A stretch of 64,000 nt of DNA from Streptomyces jeddahensis (GTDB taxonomy: Bacteria; Actinomycetota; Actinomycetes; Streptomycetales; Streptomycetaceae), in the NCBI RefSeq assembly GCF_001642995.1, contig NZ_LOHS01000092.1, forward strand, positions 1 through 64,000, read 5' to 3'. Below the pieces are notes generated by a model, which saw only the letters and a list, made by a program, of their open reading frames with translations, made no database searches and was not told the origin of the DNA. This document shows positions 1-7,920 of the stretch, piece by piece (position 1 is the stretch's first letter; every line of letters begins with the position of its first letter). The translations under genes were made by a program, and so were the position numbers.

Positions 1-107
1 CGCCCGGGCTCGACCGAGTTCGGAGTGGAGAGGGCGTCAGGCCGCCCGGAGGTCGACCTGCTCAGCCGGCTACTCCCGCTCCCTGCCAGCCGCGCCGAAA
101 GCGGCCC

Positions 108-1067
108 TCAAGACCCCGGGACGACCGCGATACGACCGGTCGTGACGCCGTCGGCGACGCGTTGTACGGCCTCGGCCGCGGCCGTGAGTGGCACGCGGTC
201 GCTGACGAGCGGCTTGATCGCGCCCTTCGCGGCGAGCTCGGTCAGCTGCTCGTCGCAGTGCAGGACCGCTTGCGGGTCCTTCGTGTTGTACAGGCCCCAG
301 TGCAGGCCGAGGATCGAGTAGTTCTTCACGAGCGCGTGGTTGAGCGCGGGTGACGGAATCGTGCCGCTCGCGAAGCCCACGATGACGATCCGGCCTTCGA
401 AGGCCACGCACTTGGCCGACTGCGCGTAGGCGTCGCCGCCCACGGGGTCGTAGATCACGTCCGCGCCCCGGCCACCGGTGGCCTCCTTGACGGCGGCGAC
501 GACATCGTCATTGTGCCGGTCGAGCACGAGGTCGCATCCCAGCTCTCGGGCGACCTTCGCCTTCTCCGCGCCGCCCGCGACGCCGATGACGGTGGCACCC
601 GCGGCCTTTCCGAGCTGCACGGCCGCGCTGCCGACGCCGCCCGCGGCCGCGTGCACGAGCAGCGTCTCGCCCGCCTGGATGCGGGCGCGGCGATGCAGGC
701 CGAACCAGCCCGTCTGGTAGCCGATGTGCAGTGCCGCCGCCTCGGCGTCGTCCAGCGCGTCGGGCGCGGGCAGCAGGGCGGCCGCATCGGCGACGGCGTA
801 CTCGGCGAAACCGCCGTACGGGAGCACGGGGTTCGCGAGGACGCGGCGGCCGTCCTCGGTCTCGCCGCAGATCTCCACACCGGGCGTGAACGGCAGCGCG
901 GGCCGGATCTGGTACTGCCCGCGGCACAGGAGCGCATCGGGGAAGTTGACGTTCGCGGCCCGCACCCTGAGGAGGACCTGGCCCTCGCCGGGTACCGGTT
1001 CGGGCGTCTCCTCGAGGCGCATCACCTCCCGCGGCTCGCCGTTCTCGTGCACGTGCCATGCCTGCAT
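108..1067 (-). CDS. NADPH:quinone oxidoreductase-like zinc-independent MDR protein
   Basis: A 319-residue medium-chain dehydrogenase/reductase of the quinone oxidoreductase type. The N-terminal GroES-like half (about residues 1-120) includes NVNFPDALLCRGQY. The Rossmann half begins after GYQTGWFGLHRRA and carries the nucleotide-binding loop AAAGGVGSAAVQLGKAAGA (about 140-158). The structural zinc cysteines of alcohol dehydrogenases are missing, which fits the NADPH-dependent quinone/enoyl reductase branch. It is expected to be cytosolic and to reduce quinones or alpha,beta-unsaturated carbonyls; the substrate cannot be read from the sequence. The gene stands alone, and the neighbouring PIG-L gene lies 169 bp away on the same strand. 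Confidence 0.85.
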   Translation of the reverse strand: MQAWHVHENGEPREVMRLEETPEPVPGEGQVLLRVRAANVNFPDALLCRGQYQIRPALPFTPGVEICGETEDGRRVLANPVLPYGGFAEYAVADAAALLPAPDALDDAEAAALHIGYQTGWFGLHRRARIQAGETLLVHAAAGGVGSAAVQLGKAAGATVIGVAGGAEKAKVARELGCDLVLDRHNDDVVAAVKEATGGRGADVIYDPVGGDAYAQSAKCVAFEGRIVIVGFASGTIPSPALNHALVKNYSILGLHWGLYNTKDPQAVLHCDEQLTELAAKGAIKPLVSDRVPLTAAAEAVQRVADGVTTGRIAVVPGS

Positions 1068-1236
1068 GCGGGGCCTCCACGGGAGTGTTCGCAGAACCGG
1101 ACTGAGAACCGCATACTAAGCAGTTGCTTGGACATGTGGGAACCGTCGCGTCCGTCACTGGGCGCGAGAGCTGCAGGATCCGAGGATCCGAGGGGGCCCA
1201 TGGCGGCGCGAGCGCCGCCCACCCCGGGCCCGGGCC

Positions 1237-2019
1237 TCAACGGCTGAACAGCTCGAACGCCACCGCGGGCTTTCCGCCGAAGCGCCGGCCCGTGGCCTCG
1301 GCGTTGCCGAGGAGGAAGGTGCGGCAGTACGTCTCCGGGTCCTCGTCCGTGAGCGCCTCGATGTAGGTGCGGTGTTCGAGCAGGGAGCGGACCGACCGCT
1401 CGAGACCGGGCGTGGCGTCCACGGCGTGGGTCGGCTGGGCGGATCCGGCGACGGCCACCCAGCGCACACCGTTCCACGGTTCGAGGCCCTGGTCGGCCAG
1501 CTCCGGGAAGATCCAGCGGTTGCCGGCGTCCGAAGCGGCGTCGAGCGTGGCGCGCCCGACGGCGACATGGTCCGGCGTGTTCCAGGCGACGCCGCCCCAG
1601 GTGTCGCGGTGGTTGAGGGTGATGACCAGCTCGGGCCGGTGGCGCCGGATGGCCGCGGCGATGTCCCGGCGCAGCCGGAGCCCGTACTCGATCACGCCGT
1701 CCTTGTGGTCGAGGAACTCCACACTCGACACCCCGACGACGGCGGCACTCGCCCGCTGCTCCTGTTCCCGCAGGGGGCCGCATGTGGCGGGCTCCAGCGT
1801 GTCGATGCCCGCCTCGCCGCGAGTGGCCAGGACGTACGTGATCTCGCGTCCGGCGTCGGTCCATCCGGCGACCGCGGCCGCGCAGCCGTACTCCAGATCG
1901 TCGGGGTGGGCCACGACGGCGAGGGCGCGTTGCCAGTCGGTGGGCATGGGTTCGAGCGGGGGCTCGGTCGCCGGGCCGTTGTGCGGCTCGGTCGTCAGGT
2001 CGGGCTGCGGCTCGGTCAT
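1237..2019 (-). CDS. PIG-L family N-acetyl-sugar deacetylase
   Basis: About 260 residues with the PIG-L/LmbE zinc signature AHPDDLEYGCAAAVAGW near the N-terminus and a downstream ITLNHRDTWGG segment that supplies further metal ligands. Family members (MshB, Mca, antibiotic deacetylases) remove acetyl groups from GlcNAc-like substrates or cleave amides. I chose the ATG at 2019 (MTEPQPD), because the seven residues upstream of it add nothing conserved; an in-frame ATG at 2040 is possible. No mycothiol or antibiotic genes lie nearby, so the substrate is unknown. It is divergent from the cupin gene at 2143. Confidence 0.85.
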   Translation of the reverse strand: MTEPQPDLTTEPHNGPATEPPLEPMPTDWQRALAVVAHPDDLEYGCAAAVAGWTDAGREITYVLATRGEAGIDTLEPATCGPLREQEQRASAAVVGVSSVEFLDHKDGVIEYGLRLRRDIAAAIRRHRPELVITLNHRDTWGGVAWNTPDHVAVGRATLDAASDAGNRWIFPELADQGLEPWNGVRWVAVAGSAQPTHAVDATPGLERSVRSLLEHRTYIEALTDEDPETYCRTFLLGNAEATGRRFGGKPAVAFELFSR

Positions 2020-2104
2020 GGAACGGAGCCTATGCGCCACGGCCGGTCGGGAGTGCCTGTCCCGAGTACCTTCGCACTACAGGTAACATCCGCCTCCGCG
2101 CATC

Positions 2105-2131
2105 CTGTACCTGCTGTAGCTGCTGTACCTG
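2105..2131 (+). repeat. Three 9-nt tandem repeats upstream of the cupin gene
   Basis: CTGTACCTG, CTGTAGCTG and CTGTACCTG lie head to tail directly before the ribosome-binding site of the gene at 2143. An inverted relative, CTACAGGTA, lies at about 2079-2087. The array may be an operator, but it could also be chance slippage. Confidence 0.5.
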
Positions 2132-2142
2132 GGAGGAAATCG

Positions 2143-2712
2143 GTGGCCCCGCCCTCGGAACCCGGCGTGCTCGCCCGGATGGCCGATCTGCTCGGTGAGA
2201 CGCCCGCGGAACAGGGCGGCGCCGTGTGGCGGCTGGCCGGCCCGGGACGGCAGTTGGACGCGAACGTGGTGCGTCTGGCGCCCGGGGCCGATGTCGGCGC
2301 GCACGCCGAGCCGGATCTCGACGTCCTGCTGTACGTGACGGACGGCGGCGGGCGACTCGACATCGACGGCGGGCGGCACACGCTGGGGCCGGGAAGCCTC
2401 ACCTGGCTGCCGCGCGGCACGAGCCGGTCGCTGTCGGCGGGTCCGGACGGCATGGTCTATCTCACCGTGCACCGCCGCAGGCCCGGCCTCAGGATCCGTT
2501 CGGCCGCACCGGAGCACGAGCCGCAGCGCGAGCCGCGGCGGCAGATCGAGCCGCAGCTCGAGGGCGGACCACAGCCGAAGGGCGGGCCGCAGCCGGAGGG
2601 CGGCGAGGCCGCCTGCCTGCTGCACCGTGTCTGCCCCGACTGCGGGCGCCTGGCGCCGGAACGCGACGCCCTGTACTGCAGCCGGTGCGGCACCCGCCTG
2701 CCGTCGGAGTGA
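2143..2712 (+). CDS. Cupin-domain protein with C-terminal zinc ribbon
   Basis: A 189-residue protein read from the GTG at 2143, chosen because GGGAGGA at 2131-2137 is a good ribosome-binding site; the frame stays open far upstream without one. Residues about 15-115 are a small cupin barrel (GADVGAHAEPDLDVLLYVTDGGG, then a glycine-rich turn and TWLPRGTSRSL). A low-complexity linker rich in E, P, Q and G follows (about 120-155, QPKGGPQPEGG). The tail, CPDCGRL then YCSRCGTRL, is a four-Cys zinc ribbon. The function is unknown; the shape suggests a ligand-sensing barrel tethered to a protein- or nucleic-acid-binding knuckle. The stop codon lies in the first unit of a tandem repeat. Confidence 0.75.
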   Translation: MAPPSEPGVLARMADLLGETPAEQGGAVWRLAGPGRQLDANVVRLAPGADVGAHAEPDLDVLLYVTDGGGRLDIDGGRHTLGPGSLTWLPRGTSRSLSAGPDGMVYLTVHRRRPGLRIRSAAPEHEPQREPRRQIEPQLEGGPQPKGGPQPEGGEAACLLHRVCPDCGRLAPERDALYCSRCGTRLPSE

Positions 2713-2790
2713 CGCCCCGGCCGGCGTCAGCGCGCGTGACCGCCCCGCCCGACGCCAGCGCGTGACTGCCCCGCCCGGCGTCAGCGCGCG
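2709..2790. repeat. Three imperfect 26-28 nt tandem repeats between convergent genes
   Basis: Units begin GTGACGCCCC, GTGACCGCCC and GTGACTGCCC, and each ends CAGCGCG-like. The first unit contains the cupin stop codon. The last contains the stop of the LacI gene (SAR, then TGA on the minus strand). The repeat is therefore a tandem amplification of the end of the LacI reading frame. Confidence 0.7.
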
Positions 2791-3806
2791 GACAGGCTGG
2801 AGCGGCGCACCACGAGCTCCGGCTGGAGCACGACCCGCCTGTGCTCGTGCGGCGCCGACGCCGTCTCCGCCTCCGTCTCCTCGAGCAGGAGCTCGGCGGC
2901 CAGCGCGCCCAGGGTCACCGCGGGCTGGCGGACCGAGGTGAGCGGTACGGCAGCGGCGGCCGCGAACTCGATGTCGTCGTAGCCGACGATCGCCAGGTCG
3001 TCCGGCACGCTCACGCCGGCCGCGAACATGGCCTGCAGGACACCGAGCGCGAGCAGGTCGTTGGCGCAGAACACGGCCGTCGGGCGATCGGCGAGCCCGA
3101 GCAGCCGGGCCCCGGCGTCACGGCCCGCGGCCACGTCGAGCCGCTCGGTGGGCAGTTCGCGCAGCGCGTCGGGACCCAGGCCGGCCTCGGCGAGCGCATT
3201 GAGGGCACCTGTCCGGCGGTCCGCGACCTGGTTGAGTCCGGGCGGCCCGCTCACATACGCGATGGAGCGGTGCCCCGCGTCGACGAGATGCCGTACGGCC
3301 AGCGCGCCGCCCACCACGTCGTCGACCGAGACCGAGCACTCGGTGGTGCCCTCGGCGACCCGGTCGACGAGCACGAACGGGATGCCGTGGCGGCGGAACG
3401 TCTCGATGTTGCGTCCCGTCGCGTCGGCAGGCGTCAGCAGCACGCCGCGCACCCGCTGCTCGGCGAAGAGCGACAGGTACTCGGCCTCCTCGCCTGCGCT
3501 CTGCGCGCTGTTGCAGACCATGACACCAAGACCGGCGTCCCGCGCGGCCCGCTCGGCGCCACGTGCCACGTCCACGAAGAAGGGGTTGCCCATGTCGAGG
3601 ACGAGCAGGCCCATGATCCGGCTGCGGCCGGCCCGCAACTGGCGGGCCGACTCGCTGCGCACATAGCCGAGCCGGTCTATCGCGGACAGCACCCGCGCCC
3701 GGGTCTCCGATGCGACGCTGTCCGGACGGTTGATGACGTTCGAGACCGTGCCGACGGACACTCCGGCGGCGCGGGCGACGTCCTTGATACCCACCGACTG
3801 GGCCAT
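2781..3806 (-). CDS. LacI-family transcriptional regulator, probable rhamnose regulator
   Basis: 341 residues. The N-terminal LacI helix-turn-helix reads IKDVARAAGVSVGTVSNVIN (about residues 7-26), with the hinge at RSESARQLRAGRS (about 53-65). A periplasmic-binding-protein-like effector domain follows (GLLVLDMGNPFFVDVARGAE through IVGYDDIEFAAAAAVPLTSVRQP). It ends the minus-strand block that carries the rhamnose transporter and mutarotase, which makes it the likely rhamnose-responsive repressor (RhaR-type). LacI-type palindromes stand between the two divergent rhamnose units (10501-10523 and 10675-10688). A hairpin at 3837-3876 separates it from the gene upstream, so it may be transcribed partly on its own. 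The effector is inferred from context only. Confidence 0.85.
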   Translation of the reverse strand: MAQSVGIKDVARAAGVSVGTVSNVINRPDSVASETRARVLSAIDRLGYVRSESARQLRAGRSRIMGLLVLDMGNPFFVDVARGAERAARDAGLGVMVCNSAQSAGEEAEYLSLFAEQRVRGVLLTPADATGRNIETFRRHGIPFVLVDRVAEGTTECSVSVDDVVGGALAVRHLVDAGHRSIAYVSGPPGLNQVADRRTGALNALAEAGLGPDALRELPTERLDVAAGRDAGARLLGLADRPTAVFCANDLLALGVLQAMFAAGVSVPDDLAIVGYDDIEFAAAAAVPLTSVRQPAVTLGALAAELLLEETEAETASAPHEHRRVVLQPELVVRRSSLSAR

Positions 3807-3836
3807 CGGGCGAGGACCTCCAAGAGGATGCGGAGC

Positions 3837-3876
3837 GGCGGGTGCGCGTTCACATTACCTTCGTGGCGCACCCGCC
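3837..3876 (-). terminator. Hairpin upstream of the LacI gene
   Basis: An 11-bp perfect stem, GGCGGGTGCGC at 3837-3847 pairing with GCGCACCCGCC at 3866-3876, with an 18-nt loop. It lies between the stop of the secreted BNR protein and the start of the LacI gene. It is a likely partial terminator or processing site; no U-tract follows. Confidence 0.55.
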
Positions 3877-3918
3877 ACGGTCACGCCGGTCACGGTTTCC
3901 CGATCACGACGTTTCCGT

Positions 3919-5346
3919 TCAGGTGGGCAGGCGGAAGTTGAGGTTGCGCAGCGCCGAGGGCGTCGTACCGCTGGACTTCTCCTGGTACATGATCGACAGG
4001 AAGTTGTCCTGCGCGATCCGCGTCTCGTCGATCACGACCTCGCCGAAGGCGTTGAGCCCGGCACTGACGCCGTCGTACAAGATCGTCCAGTCCGTGTACC
4101 CGGACGCCTTGGACGCTCCGGCTATACGGCAGAAGGGGAAGATCGCGTACGCGTTGTCGTACTTGTCGAGGATCAGCTTGGTGCGCTGGCTGGAGTTCAG
4201 CGGGACCGGGATCTCGGTCTTCTGCCAGGTGCCGGAGGAGTTCTTGCGGACGTGGAAGGCACGGCCGTTGGCGGTGCGATCGGCAACGTAGTTCGTCGTG
4301 CACTGACCGAACCGGCCGGGCACATAGCTGATGATCGCGTGCGGCAGACCGGCCGAGTCGGTGAACTGGCTCTCCTGGTTCATCAGCGAGTGGTCCGGGT
4401 TGAGCGGGTCCACGACCAGCCCGGAGTCGGTGACGGCGACCTTGTCGGAGCCGCCGGTGGTGCCCACGACGGTGCCCGCGTTGTTGCGCCAGGTGCGGCC
4501 GCGGTCGTCGGAGTAGACGTAGCCGGTGTCGTGGTTGGTGATGCCGCCGCTGCTGCACATCACTGCGCCGTTCTGCTCGCGCCACGTGAAGAAGGAGTGC
4601 AGGCGGCCGTTCCTGTCGTAGTCGATGCCGTGCAGGTACATGTTGCGGGCCGTGCTGGAGCCGTGCTCGCTGGTGTACGTGCCGGTGGAGCTGGTCCACT
4701 CGCCGAGGTTGGTCCAGGACGTGCCGTCGTACTCGGCGAGGGCGTTGCGGCCGTTGCCGGAGATGGCGACGCGGTAGCTCAGCTGGAGCTTGCCCTCGGG
4801 CGTCGAGATGAACTGCGGGTAGGTGAACTGCGAGGTGAGCGCGAGTCCGTCGAGGGTGGACTGCGGTGCGCCGAAGCGGCTCGCGGTCCAGCTCAGTCCG
4901 GACGGGTTGTCCACGAGCCCGGCCACCGACTTGACGTAGGTGAAGCCATCGCTGTGGGAGTCCATGTTGAGGTGCAGCCGACCGTCGACCTTGGAGATCC
5001 CCATGGAGATGACATTGTGGGAGTCGTTGTACCGCAGGGTGTGGCCCACCTTGACGGTGGACCAGGTGCTCGAACCGAGCACACGGCGGCCCACGACGGC
5101 GTTCCGGTCGGCGGTGTACCAGACGGCGTACTGGTAGCCCTTGTAGGTCAGCAGCCCGTTCTTCTGGAACGAGTTGTTGTTGACCAGGCCGTCGTAGGAA
5201 ACGAAGTAGATGGCCTGGGTGTCGAGTGTGGTGCTCCCGGTCAGGGTGACCGAGGGGCCGGGGTCGGCGGCCCGTGCCGTGCTAGTGACTGCCACGGCAC
5301 TGAGCCCCGACGCGAGAGCGGTGGCCAGCAGGGTACGTCGTCTCAT
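3919..5346 (-). CDS. Secreted BNR-repeat (BNR_4-type) beta-propeller protein, putative rhamnoside-active enzyme
   Basis: 475 residues from the ATG at 5346; the open frame continues upstream into rhaM territory but lacks a signal there. The N-terminus MRRRTLLATALASGLSAVAV, cut near ARA-ADPG, is a twin-arginine-like signal peptide. The body has repeated propeller-blade motifs typical of BNR_4 proteins: VWYTADRNAVVGRR, SHNVISMGISKVDGRLHLNM, GIDYDRNGRLHSFFTWRE and YVYSDDRGRTWRNNAG. Related seven-bladed propellers in CAZy act on L-rhamnose linked to uronic acids (GH145/PL42, ulvan lyases PL24/PL25). Its position among rhamnose transport and mutarotase genes makes release of rhamnose from plant or algal polysaccharide the natural hypothesis. 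The exact activity is not provable from the sequence. Confidence 0.75.
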   Translation of the reverse strand: MRRRTLLATALASGLSAVAVTSTARAADPGPSVTLTGSTTLDTQAIYFVSYDGLVNNNSFQKNGLLTYKGYQYAVWYTADRNAVVGRRVLGSSTWSTVKVGHTLRYNDSHNVISMGISKVDGRLHLNMDSHSDGFTYVKSVAGLVDNPSGLSWTASRFGAPQSTLDGLALTSQFTYPQFISTPEGKLQLSYRVAISGNGRNALAEYDGTSWTNLGEWTSSTGTYTSEHGSSTARNMYLHGIDYDRNGRLHSFFTWREQNGAVMCSSGGITNHDTGYVYSDDRGRTWRNNAGTVVGTTGGSDKVAVTDSGLVVDPLNPDHSLMNQESQFTDSAGLPHAIISYVPGRFGQCTTNYVADRTANGRAFHVRKNSSGTWQKTEIPVPLNSSQRTKLILDKYDNAYAIFPFCRIAGASKASGYTDWTILYDGVSAGLNAFGEVVIDETRIAQDNFLSIMYQEKSSGTTPSALRNLNFRLPT

Positions 5347-5375
5347 GTCCGCTTGCTCCTGAGATGCGGGGTGTG

Positions 5376-5699
5376 TCAGGCAAGGTGGAACACTTCGGTG
5401 AGGGGTTTCATGGCCTCGTCGGGCCGGGCGCCGTCCAACGACTCGAAGAACGGCGCCATCTCCGCCTGCCAGCGGGCGTTGACGTCGGTGGCCTCCATGC
5501 CGGCCTGGGCGGCCGCGAAGTCCTCGGTCTCCAGATAGCCGACCAGCAGGCCGTCCTCGCGCAGGAACAGCGAGTAGTTGTGCCAGCCGGTGGCCGAGAG
5601 CGCTTCGAGCATCTCGGGCCACACGGCGGCGTGCCTCTCGCGGTACTCGTCGAGGCGGTCCGCCCGGACCTTCAGCAGAAAGCACACGCGCTGCATCAA
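5376..5699 (-). CDS. rhaM: L-rhamnose mutarotase
   Basis: 107 residues, the standard length of the RhaM/RhaU family. It interconverts the alpha and beta anomers of L-rhamnose in the cytosol, feeding the isomerase. Visible family residues include Tyr19 and His23 (DEYRERHAAVWPEM), GWHNYSLFLRED, and the Trp in NARWQAEMAPFFE. Two Met codons open the frame, and the second may be the true start. It sits 42 bp downstream of rhaS and 29 bp upstream of the secreted propeller gene, so all are probably cotranscribed. Confidence 0.93.
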   Translation of the reverse strand: MMQRVCFLLKVRADRLDEYRERHAAVWPEMLEALSATGWHNYSLFLREDGLLVGYLETEDFAAAQAGMEATDVNARWQAEMAPFFESLDGARPDEAMKPLTEVFHLA

Positions 5700-5710
5700 C
5701 GACCCTCCGG

Positions 5711-5752
5711 GTCCTAGAAGGTGAGTCCTAGTGGGTGAGGCCTAGAAGTTGA
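5711..5752. repeat. Three 14-nt tandem repeats over the rhaS stop codon
   Basis: GTCCTAGAAGGTGA, GTCCTAGTGGGTGA and GGCCTAGAAGTTGA are head to tail. The third unit contains the rhaS stop (TAG on the minus strand at 5742-5744) and the other two copy it. This is a tandem triplication of the gene end. Confidence 0.75.
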
Positions 5753-6824
5753 ACTGGTCGATGTTCTTCTTGTCGAACACGGTCGGCTTGCCGAGGCTGA
5801 TCACGCCGTCCTTGCCGATGGTGAACGTCCCCATGTCACCGGCCTTGAAGGTCTCGCCCTCCTTGCCCGTGATCTGCCCGGAGACCAGGGCGACGGCGGT
5901 GCGGGCGGCGAGCTCGCCGAGCTTGGCCGGGTCCCACAGCTCGAACGCCTCGACGGTGCCGTTCTTGACGTACTTGCGCATGTCGTTCGGGGTGCCGAGG
6001 CCGGTCAGCTTGACCTTGCCCTTGTACTTCGAGCCGGACAGGTACTGGGCCGCGGCCTTGATGCCGACCGTGGTCGGGGAGATGATCCCCTTCAGGTTCG
6101 GGTACTCCTGGAGCAGGCCCTGGGTCTGCTGGAAGGACTGCTGGGCGTCGTCGTTGCCGTACGCGACCTTGACCAGCTTGATGTCCTTGTACTTGGGGTC
6201 CTTCAGCTCGTCCTTCATGTAGTCGATCCAGAGGTTCTGGTTCGTCGCGGTCTGCGCGGCGGAGAGGATCGCGATCTCGCCCTTGTAGCCGATCTGCTCG
6301 GCGAGCAGCTGCACCTCGGTGCGGCCCAGGTCCTCGGCGGATGCCTGCGACACGAAGGCGTTACGGCAGTCGGCCTTGGTGTCGGAGTCGTACGTGACGA
6401 CCTTGATGCCGTTCTTCATGGCCTGCTTGAGCGCGGTGCACAGGGCGCCCGGGTCCTGCGCGGAGACGGCCATCGCGTCGACCTGCTGCTGGGTGAGCGT
6501 GTTGACGTAGGAGACCTGTCCGGAGGTGTCGGTGGCGCTGCTCGGCCCGACCTCCTTGTAGGTGGAGCCCAGCTCCTTGAGGGCCGCCTCGCCGCCCTTG
6601 TCGGCGGAGGTGAAGTACGGGTTGTTGACCTGCTTGGGCAGGAACCCGACGGTCAGGCCCTTCTTGAGCTCCGCGTTCGGGTCGGCCTTGCCGGCGGAGG
6701 CGGAGGAGCCACTGTCGTTCTTGACGTCGTTCTTGGTGGTGCCGCCGCAGGCGGTGGCCGCGAGGGCGAGGGAGGTGACGGCGGCGAGGGCCGCGCAGGT
6801 ACGGCGGATGGATGCCTTGCGCAT
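5742..6824 (-). CDS. rhaS: Rhamnose ABC transporter substrate-binding lipoprotein
   Basis: 360 residues. A lipoprotein signal ends in the lipobox LAATAC, with Cys26 as lipidated residue; a Ser/Ala/Asp-rich spacer follows. The mature protein is a periplasmic-binding-protein type 1 fold (TVGFLPKQVNNPYFTSADKGGEAALKELG, MAVSAQDPGALCTALKQA, VVTYDSDTKADCRNAF), as in the RhaS/AI-2/ribose group. It should capture L-rhamnose outside the membrane and deliver it to the RhaP/RhaQ permeases. AAAGGA 13-18 nt upstream serves as a distant ribosome-binding site. A Streptomyces-type intergenic repeat separates it from rhaQ. Confidence 0.92.
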   Translation of the reverse strand: MRKASIRRTCAALAAVTSLALAATACGGTTKNDVKNDSGSSASAGKADPNAELKKGLTVGFLPKQVNNPYFTSADKGGEAALKELGSTYKEVGPSSATDTSGQVSYVNTLTQQQVDAMAVSAQDPGALCTALKQAMKNGIKVVTYDSDTKADCRNAFVSQASAEDLGRTEVQLLAEQIGYKGEIAILSAAQTATNQNLWIDYMKDELKDPKYKDIKLVKVAYGNDDAQQSFQQTQGLLQEYPNLKGIISPTTVGIKAAAQYLSGSKYKGKVKLTGLGTPNDMRKYVKNGTVEAFELWDPAKLGELAARTAVALVSGQITGKEGETFKAGDMGTFTIGKDGVISLGKPTVFDKKNIDQFNF

Positions 6825-6852
6825 GACGGGGTCCTTTACGGGGTGAGTGGGT

Positions 6853-6929
6853 GCGCCCCAAAGGGGCGCGGGGCGGTATCGATATGCGGCTCCGCCGCGC
6901 GGGCGCGACCAGCCACAGACGGCCCGCAG
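6853..6929. repeat. Dispersed intergenic repeat, copy 1
   Basis: Begins with a perfect hairpin GCGCCCC-AAA-GGGGCGC (6853-6869) and ends GCGCGACCAGCCAC...CGGCCCGCAG. The element at 11928-11980 is the same sequence in the opposite orientation. This GGGGCGCGGGG...GCGCGACCAGCC motif is familiar from many Streptomyces intergenic regions. It sits inside the rhamnose transport unit between rhaQ and rhaS, where the hairpin could lower or stabilise part of the message. Confidence 0.7.
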
Positions 6930-6942
6930 ATTTTCGAACTGC

Positions 6943-7920
6943 CTATCCAGCGGAGCGTGCCGCCCTCGCGACCGAGATCTGACGTGCGACCCGGGGGCCG
7001 AGCACGGAGAGGACGAGCAGGACGCCGGTGACGACGATCTGCGACTGGGCGGAGACGTCCTGGAGACTCATCACGTTCTGCAGCGCGCCGAGCAGGAAGA
7101 CTCCCGCGATTGCACCGCCGAGCGTGCCCTTGCCGCCGTCGAAGTCGATGCCGCCGAGGAGCACCGCGGCGATGACGGCCAGTTCGAGGCCGGTGGCGTT
7201 GTCGTAGCGGGCGCTGGCGTAGTGCAGCGCCCAGAAGACACCGGTGAGCGAGGCCATCAGGCCGGTCATGGTGAACAGGATCAGCTTCTGCCGCTTGACG
7301 CGGATGCCCGCGAACCGGGCGGCCTCCTCGCTGGCGCCGATGGCGAACAGCGACCGGCCGAACGGGGTTGCGTGCAGCACGACCACGGCGATCGCCAGCA
7401 GCACCAGGAAGGGCAGGAACGCGTACGGGATGAAGGTGTCGCCGATGCGTCCGGCCGCGAAGTCCAGGTACTGCGTGGGGAAGTCGGTCACGGCGTCCGA
7501 GCCGAGGACGATCTGGGCGATGCCGCGGTAGGCGGCGAGCGTACCGATCGTGACGGCGAGAGACGGCAGCCCGAGCCGGGTCACGAGCAGGCCGTTGATC
7601 AGACCGCACACCGCACCGAGCAGCAGGCACAGCGGGATGATCGTCTCGATCGTCATCCCCTGGTTCCACAGCGCGCCCATCACAGCGCCCGACAGTCCGG
7701 CCGTGGAGGCGACGGAGAGGTCGATCTCGCCGGAGACCACGAGCAGGGTCATCGGCAGGGCGATCAGCGCGATCGGCAGCGTGTTGCCGATCAGGAACGA
7801 CAGGTTGAGGGCGTTGCCGAATCCGTCGACGAAGCCGAAGGACAACAGGAGCACGACGATGAGGAGGGCGCCGACGACCGTGTCCCAGCGGACGGCGCGC
7901 GCGAGCGACGAGTCAGCCAT
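6943..7920 (-). CDS. rhaQ: Rhamnose ABC transporter permease
   Basis: 325 residues, almost wholly hydrophobic, with the BPD_transp_2 (RbsC-like) pattern: LPIALIALPMTLLVVSGEIDLSVAS, GLPSLAVTIGTLAAYRGIAQ, and the cytoplasmic EAA-like loop IGASEEAARFAGIRVKRQKL. It pairs with the permease at 7913-8953 as a heterodimeric channel for L-rhamnose. It overlaps the upstream permease by 8 bp, which suggests translational coupling. Confidence 0.9.
   Translation of the reverse strand: MADSSLARAVRWDTVVGALLIVVLLLSFGFVDGFGNALNLSFLIGNTLPIALIALPMTLLVVSGEIDLSVASTAGLSGAVMGALWNQGMTIETIIPLCLLLGAVCGLINGLLVTRLGLPSLAVTIGTLAAYRGIAQIVLGSDAVTDFPTQYLDFAAGRIGDTFIPYAFLPFLVLLAIAVVVLHATPFGRSLFAIGASEEAARFAGIRVKRQKLILFTMTGLMASLTGVFWALHYASARYDNATGLELAVIAAVLLGGIDFDGGKGTLGGAIAGVFLLGALQNVMSLQDVSAQSQIVVTGVLLVLSVLGPRVARQISVARAARSAG

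Noticed and set aside
2105-2790. Short repeats considered as CRISPR-like
   Set aside because: Units are tandem without spacers and there are no cas genes; they are simple tandem duplications.
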